A stretch of DNA of 64,000 nt from Streptomyces sp. RKAG293 (GCF_023701745.1 NZ_JAJOZB010000001.1:7673001-7737000), one strand, 5' to 3'. Positions 9,895 to 17,741 are shown, counted from the first letter of the stretch. Program-made: numbers and translations. Notes: generated from the sequence alone by a model not told the origin.

Positions 9895-9978
9895 TGAGCC
9901 CGTACGGAGTAACCGCGCCGGGCACCGCCGAGCGGCACGGCGCCCCTTGCGAGAGCCTGCCCTTGCGTGCGGCGTCAG

Positions 9979-10386
9979 CTACTCCACGTCGTCCCAGGCC
10001 ATCGAGCTCATTCGCCAGCCGGCAGGCGTCCGGACGAACTGTGTGGTCTTGTGGCCGGAGCCCTCGAACCACTCACCCTTGAGGAAACCGGACTTGCGGT
10101 AGTCGCTGAACCGGTGCGCGATCGACCCGAAGATCTCGGTCCGCTCGGCGACCTCCCACTCGGAGAACTCCGTCAGCGTCCCATCGGTGAGGATCTTCTC
10201 CCGGGGCTCGATGAACGCCTCGAGGTCGTAGATCACGGGCTCGGCCCCGACATTCTTGATGATCATCCCCTGCGGGATGAAGACCTCGCGGACGACGTCG
10301 ACGTTCGGCCGGTTGCCGGCGGTGTTGGTGAACGCGCCGAGGAAGGCGCGCATCAACTGGTCGAGCTCGGCCTTGACGTCGGACAC
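9979..10386 (-). CDS. SnoaL/NTF2-like protein (DUF4440 type)
   Basis: 135 residues with the cone-shaped NTF2 pattern: an N-terminal helix (ELDQLMRAFLGAF), a 'DVVREVFIPQGMIIKN' strand region, EFSEWEVAERTEIFGSIAHRFSDYR and a closing TTQFVRTPAGWRMSSMAWDD. Proteins of this fold are small-molecule binding or isomerase-like; no catalytic residues can be assigned. GTG 10386 is chosen because GGAGGGG lies 5 bases upstream; the frame extends 18 codons further without support. Located downstream of the Lrp gene on the same strand, with about 140 bases between. Confidence 0.72.
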   Translation of the reverse strand: MSDVKAELDQLMRAFLGAFTNTAGNRPNVDVVREVFIPQGMIIKNVGAEPVIYDLEAFIEPREKILTDGTLTEFSEWEVAERTEIFGSIAHRFSDYRKSGFLKGEWFEGSGHKTTQFVRTPAGWRMSSMAWDDVE

Positions 10387-10493
10387 GGGTACCCCTCCCA
10401 CGGTGAAACGCTTGGCGCCTGATCGTCGCCCACCGTCCACGTGGCGGCAACCCTCCTGGAAGCCGGGGCGATCCTCGGAACGGCCGGCTGCGC

Positions 10494-10538
10494 GCTCAGA
10501 ACGGCCGCGCTCAGAACGGCCGGGCTCAGAACGGCCGG
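10494..10538. repeat. Three tandem 15-bp repeats at the 3' end of the Lrp-type gene
   Basis: GCTCAGAACGGCCG(C/G) occurs at 10494, 10509 and 10524 with an exact 15-base period; a degenerate copy is visible near 10474. The stop codon of the Lrp gene (TGA, 10528-10526 on the minus strand) lies in the first copy it meets, and the others place TGA again in the same frame. Confidence 0.85.
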
Positions 10539-10993
10539 GTGCGCGTCCGGGGCACCCGTGGGCCGCGGAACGACAGTGTGCTGCTGAGGACGAGGTTGGT
10601 GGTCGTGCTGCCGAACTGGGCCAGCGCGTCGACGATCTCCTCCAGGCCGGCCATCGATGTGGTCGCCACCTTCAGCACGTAGCAGTCGTCCCCGGTGGTG
10701 CGCAGACACTCCAGGATCTCGGAGCGCTCCTCGATCAGCCGGTGCAACGGCTCGTGCCGGGTCCCCGGATATTTCAGCCGGATCACCGCCAGCACTCCGT
10801 ACCCGGTCCGCTCCAGGTTCACCTCGGCCCGGAACCCCGTGATCACCTCGGCCGCCTCCAGCCGCCGCACCCGCTCCGTCGTCGCCGACGCGCTCAGGTT
10901 CACCCGCCGGGCCAGCTCGGTGAAGGCGATCCGGCCGTCCTTCTGGAGCTCCGCCAGGATCGCCCAGTCCGTCTCGTCAAGACTCTCCGTCAT
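10526..10993 (-). CDS. Lrp/AsnC family transcriptional regulator
   Basis: 155 residues. N-terminal winged HTH (LDETDWAILAELQKDGRIAFTELARRVNLSASATTERVRRLEAAEVI) followed by the RAM/AsnC ligand-binding domain (about residues 65-145), typical full length. Such proteins sense amino acids or related metabolites. Divergent from the F420-type LLM oxidoreductase (start 11088, 94 bases away), which is a plausible target. TAATCT ends six bases before the ATG, so the message may be leaderless. The last residues (PRVPRTRTRPF) lie beside the 15-bp tandem repeat. Confidence 0.93.
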   Translation of the reverse strand: MTESLDETDWAILAELQKDGRIAFTELARRVNLSASATTERVRRLEAAEVITGFRAEVNLERTGYGVLAVIRLKYPGTRHEPLHRLIEERSEILECLRTTGDDCYVLKVATTSMAGLEEIVDALAQFGSTTTNLVLSSTLSFRGPRVPRTRTRPF

Positions 10994-11074
10994 CCGCCCA
11001 GATTACCGGCGAATCCACGGGCGAACCGCCGCTGAACAGGGAGGAATCCCTTCTGGCGACCCGGGCTCCCTGAC

Positions 11075-11087
11075 TAGGCTCAGGTCT
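11075..11087 (+). promoter_or_regulatory. Candidate -10 element for a leaderless transcript
   Basis: TAGGCT at 11075-11080 lies seven bases before GTG 11088, and no clear ribosome binding site is present. A weak TTCTGG (11051-11056) would be the -35 with an 18-base spacer. Confidence 0.4.
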
Positions 11088-11951
11088 GTGAAGATCGGCG
11101 TCAACATCCTCAATTTCGGCCCCGGCACCGACCCGGGACTCCTGCGGAGCTGGGCACAGACCGTGGAGGGCCTGGGCTTCGACCTGCTGATGCTCTCGGA
11201 CCACGTGGCGATCACGCCCGACGTCGCCGAGCGCTACCCGGCACCCTTCTACGAGCCCTTCACCACCCTGTCCTGGCTGGCCGGCCTCACCACCCGGATC
11301 CGGCTCGGCACCACGGTCCTCATCGTTCCGTACCGCCATCCGCTGCTCACCGCCCGGATGGCGGCCAACCTGAACGAGCTCAGCGACGGCCGGCTGGTTC
11401 TCGGGGTGGGGGTGGGCTGGGCGCGGCAGGAGTTCGCCGCCCTCGGGATCCCGTTCGAACAGCGTGGCCGCATCACCGACGACCATCTGCGCGACATCCG
11501 GACGGCCTGGGCGGACACCGCCTCCTACGGAACCCGGAAGATCCCGTTGTGGGTCGGCGGCAACAGCGACGCGGGCCTGCGCCGGGCCGTGCGGCTGGGC
11601 GACGCGTGGCATCCACTGCGCTGCACCATGCCGTGGCTGCGCGAAGCCGCCGGCAGGCTGCAGGCGGCCGCGGCCGGGCAACAGCTCCCCGTACCCGCCT
11701 TCGCCCCCCGCATCGCTCTGAAGATCACCCCCGAACCGGCCGTCGGACCGGAACGCCTCGCCGGCGAGGGGACCATCGACCAGATCGTGGACGACCTGGA
11801 ACAACTACGGCTGCTGGGAGCCGACTCCGTCGTCCTCGACACCTACGGCGGCGACCCTGGCGAGACCTGCCAACCGCAGGGGAGTTGGCAGGCACTCGCC
11901 AGGGTCGCCGCTCACGTCCACCCGCCCCGCACCAGAACGGAGCCGTCATGA
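11088..11951 (+). CDS. LLM-class F420-dependent oxidoreductase
   Basis: 287 residues with the luciferase-like TIM-barrel pattern: VKIGVNILNFGPG start, FDLLMLSDHVAI, RIRLGTTVLIVPYRHPLLTARMAANLNELSDGRLVLGVGVGWARQEF, and IPLWVGGNSDAGLRRAVRLGDAWHP. The latter segments are typical of the F420-dependent branch common in actinobacteria. The last four bases overlap the next start (ATGA), so it is translationally coupled to the deaminase gene. Substrate unknown. GTG 11088 is chosen on homology of the first strand. Confidence 0.88.
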   Translation: MKIGVNILNFGPGTDPGLLRSWAQTVEGLGFDLLMLSDHVAITPDVAERYPAPFYEPFTTLSWLAGLTTRIRLGTTVLIVPYRHPLLTARMAANLNELSDGRLVLGVGVGWARQEFAALGIPFEQRGRITDDHLRDIRTAWADTASYGTRKIPLWVGGNSDAGLRRAVRLGDAWHPLRCTMPWLREAAGRLQAAAAGQQLPVPAFAPRIALKITPEPAVGPERLAGEGTIDQIVDDLEQLRLLGADSVVLDTYGGDPGETCQPQGSWQALARVAAHVHPPRTRTEPS

Positions 11952-12376
11952 CCACACCCGACGACCACGCCCTCCTCCGGCGGGCCATCGCGCTCGCGGC
12001 GAAGGCACGCGCCGACGGCAACCCGCCGTTCGGGTCGCTGCTGGCGGCGCCGGACGGGACGGTGCTGGCCGAGGAGCACAACACGACGCTCACCGACCAG
12101 GACATCACCGCGCACCCGGAGCTGAAACTGGCGCGGTGGGCCGCGAAGGAGCTGGACGCGGCCACCGCGGCGGAGACCACGATGTACACCAGCTGCGAGC
12201 CGTGCGAGATGTGCGCGGCGGTCATCCAGCGGGCGGGGCTGCGGCGGGTGGTGTTCGCGCTGTCCAACGAACAGCTCCTGGACATCCGGCCGGGCAGCGG
12301 CCAGCCGCCCGTCCCGCAGGACGGCCCGGCGCTCCTCGACGAGGTGCGGGAGGTCGTCGAGCCGTACTACCGCTGA
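11948..12376 (+). CDS. Nucleoside/guanine deaminase-family zinc enzyme
   Basis: 142 residues with the cytidine-deaminase fold signature: HPE (ITAHPELKLARWA) provides the zinc His and catalytic Glu, and TSCEPCEMCAAVI provides the two zinc Cys. HPE replaces the more usual HAE/CAE. The likely reaction is hydrolytic deamination of a purine or pyrimidine base or nucleoside; the exact substrate cannot be read. It overlaps the LLM gene by four bases and should be cotranslated with it. It converges with the monooxygenase gene ending at 12411. Confidence 0.9.
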   Translation: MTTPDDHALLRRAIALAAKARADGNPPFGSLLAAPDGTVLAEEHNTTLTDQDITAHPELKLARWAAKELDAATAAETTMYTSCEPCEMCAAVIQRAGLRRVVFALSNEQLLDIRPGSGQPPVPQDGPALLDEVREVVEPYYR

Positions 12377-12410
12377 CCGCGAGCGTCCGGCAGCGCGGAC
12401 TGCCGGCCCG

Positions 12411-13754
12411 TCAGGCGTTCACCAGGGTCGGGGAGAACTGGTTGGCGGGGCGGGGCAGGCCGTAGTGCTCGCGCAGGGTGCGGCCGGTGTACCCGGTGCG
12501 GAACAGACCGCGCTCCCGCAGGATCGGCAGCACCCGCTGCACGAACACCTCAAGTCCTGAGGGCAGGACGGCCGGCATGATGTTGAACCCGTCGGCCGCC
12601 CCGTTCCTGAACCAGTGCTCGATGGTGTCCGCCACCTGCACGGGCGTGCCGGCGAAGGTCCGGTGGCCGCGCCCGCCGCCGAGCCGGCCGATGAGCTGCC
12701 GTACCGTCAGCCGCTCCCGGCGCGCGAGCTCCACGACCAGCGTGTAGCGGCTCTTGGAGCCCTCGATCTGGTCCTCGTCGGGCAGGTCGGCCGGCAGTTC
12801 CTCGTCGAGGGCGAACCGGTCCGGGTCGAGCCCCAGCAGGGTGGCGAGCTGGAGTTTGGCGTACTCCGGCTGGATCAGCCGGCCCAGTTCCGCGTCCAGC
12901 TCCAGGGCCTCGGCCTCGGTGTCGCCGATGACCGGCACGATGCCCGGCAGGATCTTCACACCGTCCGGGTCCCGGCCGGCCGCCGCGGCCCGCCGCTTGA
13001 CGTCCGCGTAGAACGCCTGGCCCTCCTCGAAGGTCGGCTGGGCGGTGAACACCGCCTCGGCGTAGCGTGCCGCGAAGTCCTTGCCGTCCTCGCTGGATCC
13101 GGCCTGCACCAGCAGCGGATGGGCCTGCGGTGAGCGCGGCACGTTCAGCGGACCGTCCACCTGGAAGTACTTGCCGGCATGGCCGAACCGGTGCACCCGG
13201 TCCGACTCGGCGTGCACCCCGCGGTCCTTGTCGGCCACGACCGCGTCGTCCTCCCAACTGTCCCAGAGCTTGGTGGAGACCTCGATGAACTCGGCCGCCC
13301 GCTCGTAGCGGTCGGCGTGCGCGGGCTGGGCTTCGAGGCCGAAGTTGCGCGCCGCCGCGTCGCCCGCGGTGGTGACGATGTTCCAGCCGGCCCGGCCGCC
13401 CGAGATGTGGTCCAGCGAGGAGAACCGCCGCGCCAGGTTGTACGGCTCGTTGTAGCTGGTCGACGCGGTGGCGATCAGCCCGATCCGGCTGGTCACGGCG
13501 GCCAGTGCGGTCAGCAGCACCGTCGGCTCCAGCCGGCCGCTCGGCCGCCGGCCCGGGTCGCCCCACAGCGCGGGACTGTCCGCCAGGAACAACGAGTCGA
13601 ACGCGGCGTCCTCGGCGATCCGGGCGAGCCGCTGGTGGTAGGCGACGTCGATGTGTGCCAGCGGCTCGGACTCGGGCAGCCGCCAGGACGCCTCGTGATG
13701 GCCGGTGTCATGGATGAACAGATTGAAGTGCAGGCTGCGGTCGGTGCTGCTCAT
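12411..13754 (-). CDS. NtaA/DszA-type FMN-dependent monooxygenase
   Basis: 447 residues of the two-component LLM family that includes nitrilotriacetate monooxygenase and DszA (opening LHFNLFIHDTGHHEASWRLPES, then FDSLFLADSPALW, TSYNEPYNLARRFSSLDHISGGRAGWNIVTT and HPLLVQAGSSEDGKDFAA). It would use FMNH2 supplied by the adjacent reductase, whose stop codon overlaps this ATG (ATGA). Last gene of the ABC importer operon, so it probably opens the imported organosulfur or organonitrogen compound. The Cys-rich leader upstream of the operon favours sulfur. End converges with the deaminase gene 34 bases away. Confidence 0.9.
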   Translation of the reverse strand: MSSTDRSLHFNLFIHDTGHHEASWRLPESEPLAHIDVAYHQRLARIAEDAAFDSLFLADSPALWGDPGRRPSGRLEPTVLLTALAAVTSRIGLIATASTSYNEPYNLARRFSSLDHISGGRAGWNIVTTAGDAAARNFGLEAQPAHADRYERAAEFIEVSTKLWDSWEDDAVVADKDRGVHAESDRVHRFGHAGKYFQVDGPLNVPRSPQAHPLLVQAGSSEDGKDFAARYAEAVFTAQPTFEEGQAFYADVKRRAAAAGRDPDGVKILPGIVPVIGDTEAEALELDAELGRLIQPEYAKLQLATLLGLDPDRFALDEELPADLPDEDQIEGSKSRYTLVVELARRERLTVRQLIGRLGGGRGHRTFAGTPVQVADTIEHWFRNGAADGFNIMPAVLPSGLEVFVQRVLPILRERGLFRTGYTGRTLREHYGLPRPANQFSPTLVNA

Positions 13755-14347
13755 GATGCGTCGACTCCAAGGAGAAGGTCCGGGTGCGGGGCGGAGGGCA
13801 GGGAGTGGTAGCGGCCGTCGTGGTGGACGAGCGGCCGGTGGAAGTCGGCGAGCCAGGACGATTCGACGCGGGCGATGACGATGCGGTGGTCGCCCGCCGT
13901 CACGATGTCCGCGATCCGGACCTGCAACCACCCGGGCGCCTCGTCGAGCACCGGTGCACCACCGGGCAGTCGGCTCCAGCGGGTCGGCCCGCCGAAGCGG
14001 TCGATCCCGCTGGTGGCGAACCGCTGCGCGACGGCCTCCTGTTCGGCGCCGAGGAAGTTCACGACGGCGGTGTCGGCGTCCCGGATGTGCGGCCAGCTCG
14101 ACGCGGTCGACGCGATGCCGAAGGACACCAGTGCGGGTTCCAGGGAGAGCGACGTGAGTGAGGTCGCGGTGAATCCGGCGGGACCGCGGCCGGCATCCGT
14201 GGTGATCACGACGACGCCCGCCGGGTGCCTCCGGAACACCTGCCGGAACCGGTCCGGAGTGACCGGACCCGCCTCGGTGGACATGACCGGTCCCGTCTCG
14301 GTGTACGTGACCGGACCCGCCTCGGTCGAAAGGATGTCGGTCATCAT
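13751..14347 (-). CDS. Flavin reductase (HpaC/RutF-like)
   Basis: 198 residues. Flavin_Reduct domain from about residue 28 (FRQVFRRHPAGVVVITTDAGRGPAGFTATSLTSLSLEPALVSFGI ... TAVVNFLGAEQEAVAQRFA). It would deliver reduced FMN to the downstream NtaA-type monooxygenase. The N-terminal 27 residues are an unusual triplicate of TEAGPVT-like units encoded by three 24-bp tandem repeats and are probably unstructured. Starts in a four-base overlap with the ATPase gene (AAGGAG eight bases upstream) and ends in a four-base overlap with the monooxygenase gene: tight coupling. Confidence 0.9.
   Translation of the reverse strand: MMTDILSTEAGPVTYTETGPVMSTEAGPVTPDRFRQVFRRHPAGVVVITTDAGRGPAGFTATSLTSLSLEPALVSFGIASTASSWPHIRDADTAVVNFLGAEQEAVAQRFATSGIDRFGGPTRWSRLPGGAPVLDEAPGWLQVRIADIVTAGDHRIVIARVESSWLADFHRPLVHHDGRYHSLPSAPHPDLLLGVDAS
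14259..14330 (-). repeat. Three 24-bp tandem repeats inside the flavin reductase N-terminus
   Basis: Units start at 14259, 14283 and 14307 (GTGACCGGACCCGCCTCGGT type, middle copy with several changes). Each encodes an eight-residue TEAGPVTx unit, so copy number changes would keep the frame. Confidence 0.85.
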
Positions 14348-15105
14348 GTCTCCTTCACCCCGCCGTTCTCCTCGACTCCCAGCGCGGCCAGGAGCCGCTC
14401 GCGGTACTCGCCCAGGTGCGGGTCGCGGTACGAGCGCGGATGCGGCAGGTCGATGGTCAGATCGAGGCCGAAGCGCCCCTGGTCGAGCACCAGGACCCGG
14501 TCGGCGAGCACGATCGCCTCGTCCACGTCATGGGTCACCAGGAGCACGGAGGGCCGGTGGCGTTCCCACAGTTCACGCAGCAGGGTGTGCATCCTGATCC
14601 GGGTGAGCGCGTCGAGCGCCCCGAACGGCTCGTCGGCGAGCAGCAGTTCGGGCTCCCAGACCAGCGAACGGGCGAGCGCCGCGCGCTGCTGCTCCCCGCC
14701 GGAGAGCTGACTGGGCCAGGCCCGTTCGCGTCCGGCCAGACCGACCTCGGCCAGCGCGCCGCGGCCGCGTTCTGCGGGGTCCTTGCCCTGCGAGTCCTTG
14801 CCCCGCGCGCCGAGGAGGACGTTGTCCAGGACCCGGCGCCAGGGCAGCAGCCGGGAGTCCTGGAAGACGACCGAGAGCCGTTCGGGCGCCTGGAGTTCGC
14901 CGGTGCCGGTGACGTCGTGGTCGAGATCGGCGATGGCCCGCAGCAGGGTGCTCTTGCCCGAGCCGCTGTGTCCGAGCAGGGCGACGAACTGGCCCGGCGG
15001 GATGTCCAGGTCGATGCCGTCCAGGACCACGCGCTCGCCGAAGCCACGGGTCAGCCCGCTGATGTGGACGGCGGGCGGGGTCAGGTGTTCAACGAGCGCC
15101 GCCAT
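14344..15105 (-). CDS. ABC importer ATPase (sulfonate/nitrate/taurine type)
   Basis: 253 residues, full length for the SsuB/TauB family. Walker A GHSGSGKST, Q-loop VVFQDSRLLPWRRVLDN (the LLPW sequence is characteristic of this branch), signature LSGGEQQR, Walker B LLLADEPFGALD, H-loop VTHDVDEA. ATG 15105 has GGAGG eight bases upstream and lies inside the end of the permease gene (25-base overlap). Energises uptake of the ligand bound by the lipoprotein encoded first in the operon. Confidence 0.93.
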   Translation of the reverse strand: MAALVEHLTPPAVHISGLTRGFGERVVLDGIDLDIPPGQFVALLGHSGSGKSTLLRAIADLDHDVTGTGELQAPERLSVVFQDSRLLPWRRVLDNVLLGARGKDSQGKDPAERGRGALAEVGLAGRERAWPSQLSGGEQQRAALARSLVWEPELLLADEPFGALDALTRIRMHTLLRELWERHRPSVLLVTHDVDEAIVLADRVLVLDQGRFGLDLTIDLPHPRSYRDPHLGEYRERLLAALGVEENGGVKET

Positions 15106-15965
15106 GACAGCACCCTCCGTTCCAGGATGCGGACGACGGAGTCGGAGGCGAAGCCGAAGACGCCGTAGATGAGCAGACCGAGGACGATCACGTCGGTCTG
15201 GCCGTAGTTCTGCGCCTGGAACATCATGTAGCCCAGGCCGTTGGTGGCGTTGATCTGCTCCAGCACGACGAGCGAGAGCCAGGAGCCGGTCACTCCGAGC
15301 CGCAGCCCGACGAAGAAGCCGGGCAGGGCGCCGGGGATGACGATCTGCCGGATGAACTGCCACCGGCTCAGCCGGAGCACCTCGCCGAGTTCGACGAAGC
15401 GGTGGTCGATGCCCGACAGCGCCGAGTACAGGTTGAGGTAGATCGGGATGTAGACCACGATCGCGATGATCGCGACCTTGAACGTCTCCCCGATGCCGAG
15501 CCACAGGATGAACAGGGGTATCAGCCCGAGCGTCGGCACGGAACGGTTGATCTGGACCGTGCCGTCGATGACGGCCTCGCCGATCCGGCTCAGCCCGGCG
15601 AGCAGGGCCAGCACCACGCCCGCGGTCAGGCCGATGGCGAAGCCCTGGGCGGCGCGCCACAAGGACTCGGTGATGTCGGTACCGAGCGTGCCGGACGACC
15701 ACAGGTGGGCGCCGGTGCGCACGACCGTCCAGGGTGCCGGCAAGGTGCGCGGGTCGAGTGAGCCGGTCACGTTGGCGACCGACCAGATCACCAGCAGCAG
15801 CGCCGGTCCCAGCAGACGGGCGTAGGGCAGGCGCTTGCCGGGAGCCAGCCGGCGCACCCGGCGGCGCACAGGCGTGGCGGTCGGTGGGCCGGTGGTCGGC
15901 GGATCGGCGGCGACCGCGTCCGCGGTGCCGGGCGCGGCGAGCTGTTCGGAGACGGTGTCCGTCAC
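15081..15965 (-). CDS. ABC importer permease (SsuC/TauC type)
   Basis: 294 residues with about six membrane segments (LLGPALLLVIWSVANV, GFAIGLTAGVVLALLAG, VAIIAIVVYIPIYLNLYSALSG and others). The EAA-like loop is ALPGFFVGLRLGVTGSW. GTG 15965 follows the lipoprotein stop codon by five bases and has GGAG nine bases upstream. Forms the membrane channel with the ATPase encoded next. The first 45 residues are a hydrophilic Ala/Pro-rich extension. Confidence 0.9.
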   Translation of the reverse strand: MTDTVSEQLAAPGTADAVAADPPTTGPPTATPVRRRVRRLAPGKRLPYARLLGPALLLVIWSVANVTGSLDPRTLPAPWTVVRTGAHLWSSGTLGTDITESLWRAAQGFAIGLTAGVVLALLAGLSRIGEAVIDGTVQINRSVPTLGLIPLFILWLGIGETFKVAIIAIVVYIPIYLNLYSALSGIDHRFVELGEVLRLSRWQFIRQIVIPGALPGFFVGLRLGVTGSWLSLVVLEQINATNGLGYMMFQAQNYGQTDVIVLGLLIYGVFGFASDSVVRILERRVLSWRRSLNT

Positions 15966-15970
15966 GGGAA

Positions 15971-17050
15971 TCAACTCCGGTACTGCGCGGCGACGGCGTT
16001 GGACGCGATGGGCTCGAACCGGCGGTCGAAGAGCACATCGGCCTTGACGGACTTGACGAAGCCGCCTTCCGCGAGCAGATCGATCGTCTCCTGCTCCCAG
16101 GCGATCGCCTCGTCCCAGGTCGGGGGCAGCAGCGGCTTGTTGCTCAGGGAGGTGATCCCCTTGGCCTGATCCAGGGTGATGTGCTGGGTCTTGACGTAGT
16201 AGTCCTCGTTCCAGGTGTCCGGGTTCTCGTACACCCAGACGAGACCCTTGGCCCAGAGCGGGACATAGGCGGCGATGGCGGCCGCCTTCGCGGAGTCCGC
16301 CAGGACCGAGGCGGGCGCCCACAGGACGTTGAGCAGGTCCACGACGTCGGTGGTGACGGTGTGCGCGCCGTCCGATCCGTACCGGGTCAGATAGGCGGGC
16401 ACCTGGGAGATCGCGAGCGGGGCGATGTCGACCTGCCCGGCCTGCAGCGCGGTGAGGAACTGGTTGCTGGTCAGCGGGACGAGCGTGACGTCTGCCGCCT
16501 TGATGCCCGCCTTCTTCAGGGCGCGCAGCAGCACGACGCCCTGTGCCTGCCCCTGGGAGAACGCCAGTTTCCTGCCCGCGAAGTCGGCGACGGACCGGAT
16601 GTCGCTGTGCGGCTTGGTGGCGAACACGTAGGTGGGCTTACGGGTCAGGTCCACGGCGACGATCCGGGCGTCGAAGCCCTGGAAGTGGGCCTGGATCGGC
16701 GGGATGCCCGCGTTGTTGCCCACCTCCAGGGAGTGCGCCCGGAACGCGTTGATCACATCCGGTCCGGCCCCGATGCTGGGCCACGAGGACACGTCGAAGG
16801 GCAGGTTCTTCAGCAGCCCGGCGAGCTTGAGCTGCAGTTCCTGCTGTCCGGTGTACGAAGCGATGCTCAGTGCGGTGCCGGCCGGCACCGCACTCGGCAG
16901 CGGCGCGGTCGACGAGAGGGTGGGTCCCTTGGCCGCGGCGGCGGTGCAGGCGCTGAGCCCGAGGGCGGCGCCCGTGCCGAGCAGGGCTTGCAGGAAGAGT
17001 CGCCGGTCGAGGCCGGGGACAGGGTCCGAAGGACGGGTTCTGCTGCGCAC
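15971..17050 (-). CDS. Sulfonate-type ABC substrate-binding lipoprotein
   Basis: 359 residues. The signal has an Arg pair before the hydrophobic core (DRRLFLQALLGTGAALGLSAC) and an LSAC lipobox, so it is probably a lipoprotein and may use the Tat route. The mature part has the NMT1/SsuA-like periplasmic binding fold (DVINAFRAHSLEVGNNAGIPPIQ, DFAGRKLAFSQGQAQG, LALQAGQVDIA-like segments). GTG 17050 is chosen because AAGGA is seven bases upstream. First structural gene of the five-gene operon; about 380 bases of leader separate it from the proposed promoter. Ligand is inferred to be an organosulfur compound. Confidence 0.88.
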   Translation of the reverse strand: MRSRTRPSDPVPGLDRRLFLQALLGTGAALGLSACTAAAAKGPTLSSTAPLPSAVPAGTALSIASYTGQQELQLKLAGLLKNLPFDVSSWPSIGAGPDVINAFRAHSLEVGNNAGIPPIQAHFQGFDARIVAVDLTRKPTYVFATKPHSDIRSVADFAGRKLAFSQGQAQGVVLLRALKKAGIKAADVTLVPLTSNQFLTALQAGQVDIAPLAISQVPAYLTRYGSDGAHTVTTDVVDLLNVLWAPASVLADSAKAAAIAAYVPLWAKGLVWVYENPDTWNEDYYVKTQHITLDQAKGITSLSNKPLLPPTWDEAIAWEQETIDLLAEGGFVKSVKADVLFDRRFEPIASNAVAAQYRS

Positions 17051-17334
17051 GGGGGAATCCTTATGGTCGGCCACAGGTGAACACCGCGCGGCGGCGCGCG
17101 GCGGCGAGACGATGAAAGGGAGGTGAACGCGGCGCGGCGCTGCGCCGTCGTCACCGAGGTGGTCGCCCGGCGGGGCACCCGTGCCCTGGAGCGGAGACCA
17201 CGGCATCGAGCCGGCGGGCAGCCGGCGGAAGGGGTCTCAGGATCCGGGCGAGAGCGCCGCACCAGCCTGCTGAGGGCATGGCGAAATATTGCGGCCCATG
17301 GGCATATGCCGGAAAGACGACTGGTGGAACCAGT

Positions 17335-17427
17335 TCAGCAGGAAATGAGCCGACAGCGGCGACTACATCGCATCGCACCGAGGCAGGCGCATCGCGCCTG
17401 CTCTCCGAGGTGCCGAATCGATCTCAT
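17335..17427 (-). CDS. Leaderless Cys-rich leader peptide (putative attenuator)
   Basis: Thirty codons beginning MRSIRHLGEQ, with Cys at positions 13, 15, 21, 25 and 30, far above the genomic frequency. Its ATG is six bases after a TAGGGT -10 box, so the transcript would start at or next to the ATG and lack a ribosome binding site. A perfect 8-bp hairpin (17383-17401) lies inside the ORF just where the Cys codons begin. It precedes a sulfonate-type import/desulfonation operon on the same strand. Leaderless polycysteine ORFs that act as cysteine-responsive attenuators are known in mycobacteria; applying that here is inference. Confidence 0.6.
   Translation of the reverse strand: MRSIRHLGEQARCACLGAMRCSRRCRLISC
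17383..17401 (-). promoter_or_regulatory. Hairpin inside the Cys-rich leader ORF
   Basis: GCAGGCGC pairs with GCGCCTGC around a three-base loop, a perfect 8-bp stem overlapping the codons for Cys13 and Cys15. Ribosome stalling at Cys codons would open or block it. Confidence 0.55.
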
Positions 17428-17433
17428 GTCCCG

Positions 17434-17463
17434 ACCCTAACCAGGCCCGGTCAGGGGCGACAA
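17434..17463 (-). promoter_or_regulatory. Promoter of the Cys-leader / ABC-monooxygenase operon
   Basis: On the minus strand TTGTCG (17463-17458) and TAGGGT (17439-17434) are separated by 18 bases, a good vegetative-type promoter. The predicted start falls on the ATG of the leader peptide. Confidence 0.6.
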
Positions 17464-17489
17464 GGTTTCTTCTCGTCCTGGAATTAACT

Positions 17490-17519
17490 CCCGACGGAGC
17501 TTCGAGCTCCGCGGTCGGG
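17490..17519. terminator. Strong hairpin between divergent promoters
   Basis: GGAGCT-TCG-AGCTCC (17496-17510) is a perfect stem extended by CCCGAC/GTCGGG with a small bulge. It lies upstream of both flanking transcripts, so its role (insulation or a regulator site) is unclear. Confidence 0.4.
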
Positions 17520-17650
17520 CGCGGCCGCAGTCTTGGCCACGCGTTGCCTCTCCGTCTCAGTTGGCGCCCAACACGCCGACTATGGGAGGCTGTTGGAGCT
17601 CTCGGGGGCGTGGGAGGGTCGGACCGGCGAGATAAACGATCTTGTGGGCC

Positions 17651-17666
17651 GGAAGTACCGACTTCC
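17651..17666. promoter_or_regulatory. Inverted repeat upstream of cvnA (distal)
   Basis: GGAAGT-ACCG-ACTTCC, perfect 6-bp arms, 76 bases before the cvnA start. Possible operator. Confidence 0.4.
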
Positions 17667-17699
17667 CCCACGAATGTGGCGAGTTGTTACTAGTGTGAT

Positions 17700-17713
17700 G
17701 GTTGTTGACAACC
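17700..17713. promoter_or_regulatory. Inverted repeat upstream of cvnA (proximal)
   Basis: GGTTGT-TG-ACAACC, perfect 6-bp arms, containing a TTGACA hexamer (17705-17710). It lies 29 bases before the cvnA start. No good -10 box follows at the expected distance. Confidence 0.4.
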
Positions 17714-17741
17714 GGTCACCCTCCTTGTGCTGAGGACGTTG

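Larger units (their letters stand above)
17051..17741. other. Long intergenic region between the ABC operon and the conservon
   Basis: 691 bases with divergent genes on either side. It holds the leaderless Cys-rich micro-ORF and its promoter on the minus strand (17335-17463), a hairpin at 17490-17519, and two inverted repeats before cvnA (17651-17666, 17700-17713). From 17051 to 17334 I see no convincing gene: a 75-codon minus frame exists (17378-17151), but its composition does not look like protein. Confidence 0.6.

Noticed and set aside
17151..17378. A 75-codon minus-strand frame between the ABC operon and conservon
   Set aside because: Composition is not protein-like, it has no clear ribosome site, and it overlaps the Cys-rich leader ORF in another frame.
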